A stretch of 41,411 bases of DNA from Clostridiaceae bacterium (GTDB lineage: Bacteria > Bacillota > Clostridia > Saccharofermentanales > DTU023). The notes under the pieces are model-generated. The model did not search any database. It was not told the origin of the DNA and was given only the letters and a program-made list of their open reading frames with translations. Below are positions 41,286-41,411 of this stretch, in pieces. Location: contig JAAYNE010000124.1 of assembly GCA_012521015.1 (NCBI GenBank), positions 1 to 41,411 on the forward strand, written 5' to 3'. Both the position numbers and the translations under genes were made by a program. Each line of letters opens with the position of its first letter. Within the stretch, counting starts at the first letter, position 1.

Positions 41286-41411
41286 GATAAAGCCCTTATA
41301 GTTGGTGTAAATTAAAAAAGTGAGTCATGCCCACTCTTTGCTACAATGGTTTTGAAGAAAAATCAAAGTAAGGAGCAGAACATGACTCAACTTAATATTA
41401 CACTAAATGAA
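41286..41411 (+). mobile_element. Left end of an IS256-family insertion sequence (cut by the window edge)
   Basis: The sequence GATAAAGCCCTTATAGTTGG followed by TGTAAATT at 41286 resembles the terminal inverted repeat of IS256 (GATAAAGTCCGTATAATTGT type). It is followed, at the distance usual for such elements, by the start of a transposase frame. An extended -10 box TGCTACAAT (41339-41347) lies before that gene. The eight bases just outside, CTTACTCG (41278-41285), are the predicted target-site duplication. The right end is outside the window. Confidence 0.72.
41382..41411 (+). CDS. IS256-family transposase, first ten codons only
   Basis: The ATG at 41382 follows AGGAG by six bases and reads MTQLNITLNE to the edge of the window. 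IS256-type transposases often begin MTQ followed by a similar short beta-strand-like stretch. The element end found 96 bases upstream supports the call. Nothing of the DDE domain is within the window, so completeness cannot be judged. Confidence 0.65.
   Translation, partial: MTQLNITLNE

Noticed and set aside
41311-41340. Possible read-through terminator hairpin just inside the IS end (GAGT...ACTC followed on the minus strand by a T-run)
   Set aside because: Only four base pairs form cleanly; too weak to call although its position would make sense.
1-41411. tRNA, rRNA or riboswitch genes
   Set aside because: No cloverleaf-like segment with TTCGA-type loop, ribosomal RNA landmark or recognisable riboswitch core was seen in the intergenic gaps.

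Overview
The window is AT-rich DNA that looks like a low-GC Gram-positive bacterium (Bacillota, probably a Clostridia-type anaerobe). The reasons are strong AGGAG-type ribosome sites, several secreted peptidoglycan hydrolases with bacterial SH3 repeats, an L,D-transpeptidase, and no lipid A or outer-membrane genes. The species cannot be named from sequence alone. Nearly everything from 8.3 kb to the right end is one large surface-polysaccharide locus, almost all on the minus strand.

Layout. 1-230: two intrinsic terminators. 231-6277 (minus): a RidA housekeeping protein; two adjacent secreted wall hydrolases built from the same SH3 module (a GH25 lysozyme/amidase double enzyme with six SH3 repeats, and a CHAP protein with four); and a hexapeptide acyltransferase. 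6491-8290 (plus): aminopeptidase P. 8312-18055 (minus), block A: an O-antigen ligase/polymerase fused to a degenerate NodB domain, a Wzx-like flippase, an atypical DegT-like protein, an ATP-grasp protein, a PglC-type phosphoglycosyl transferase, an SDR protein, a FemAB/GNAT-like acyltransferase and a DegT aminotransferase. It has no recognisable processive glycosyltransferase. 18153-19607: a fusion of 5-formyltetrahydrofolate cyclo-ligase with a PHP phosphoesterase. 19626-35663 (minus), block B: a second phosphoglycosyl transferase, an aminotransferase, a second Wzx, two GT4-like glycosyltransferases, a WecB epimerase, a second Wzy-type protein with two SH3 domains inserted in its outer loop, a repeat-rich L,D-transpeptidase, and wbpE, an LpxD-like acyltransferase, wbpB and wbpA. 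35980-37857 (plus): a membrane-anchored UDP-GlcNAc 4,6-dehydratase (WbpM/PglF/CapD type). 38026-41239 (minus): wecE, rfbB and rfbA. 41286 to the end: the left end of an IS256-family element, with the first ten codons of its transposase.

How the genes fit together. RfbA, RfbB and WecE would make dTDP-4-amino-4,6-dideoxy-D-galactose. WbpA, WbpB, WbpE, an N-acyltransferase and a 2-epimerase would make UDP-2,3-diacetamido-2,3-dideoxy-uronic acid (gluco, then manno). The 4,6-dehydratase feeds one or two DegT enzymes for UDP-4-amino sugars. The two phosphoglycosyl transferases, two flippases and two ligase/polymerase proteins suggest two glycan products or one complex assembly line. Wall enzymes sit inside and beside the sugar genes, and the hydrolases and one polymerase share the same SH3 module. 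This suggests that polymer assembly is spatially or covalently tied to peptidoglycan. No LCP ligase, Wzz or CpsCD-type regulator is visible in the window.

The observations most worth following are the SH3-inserted polymerase, the NodB-fused polymerase, the glycosyltransferase-less block A, and the folate cyclo-ligase/PHP fusion.
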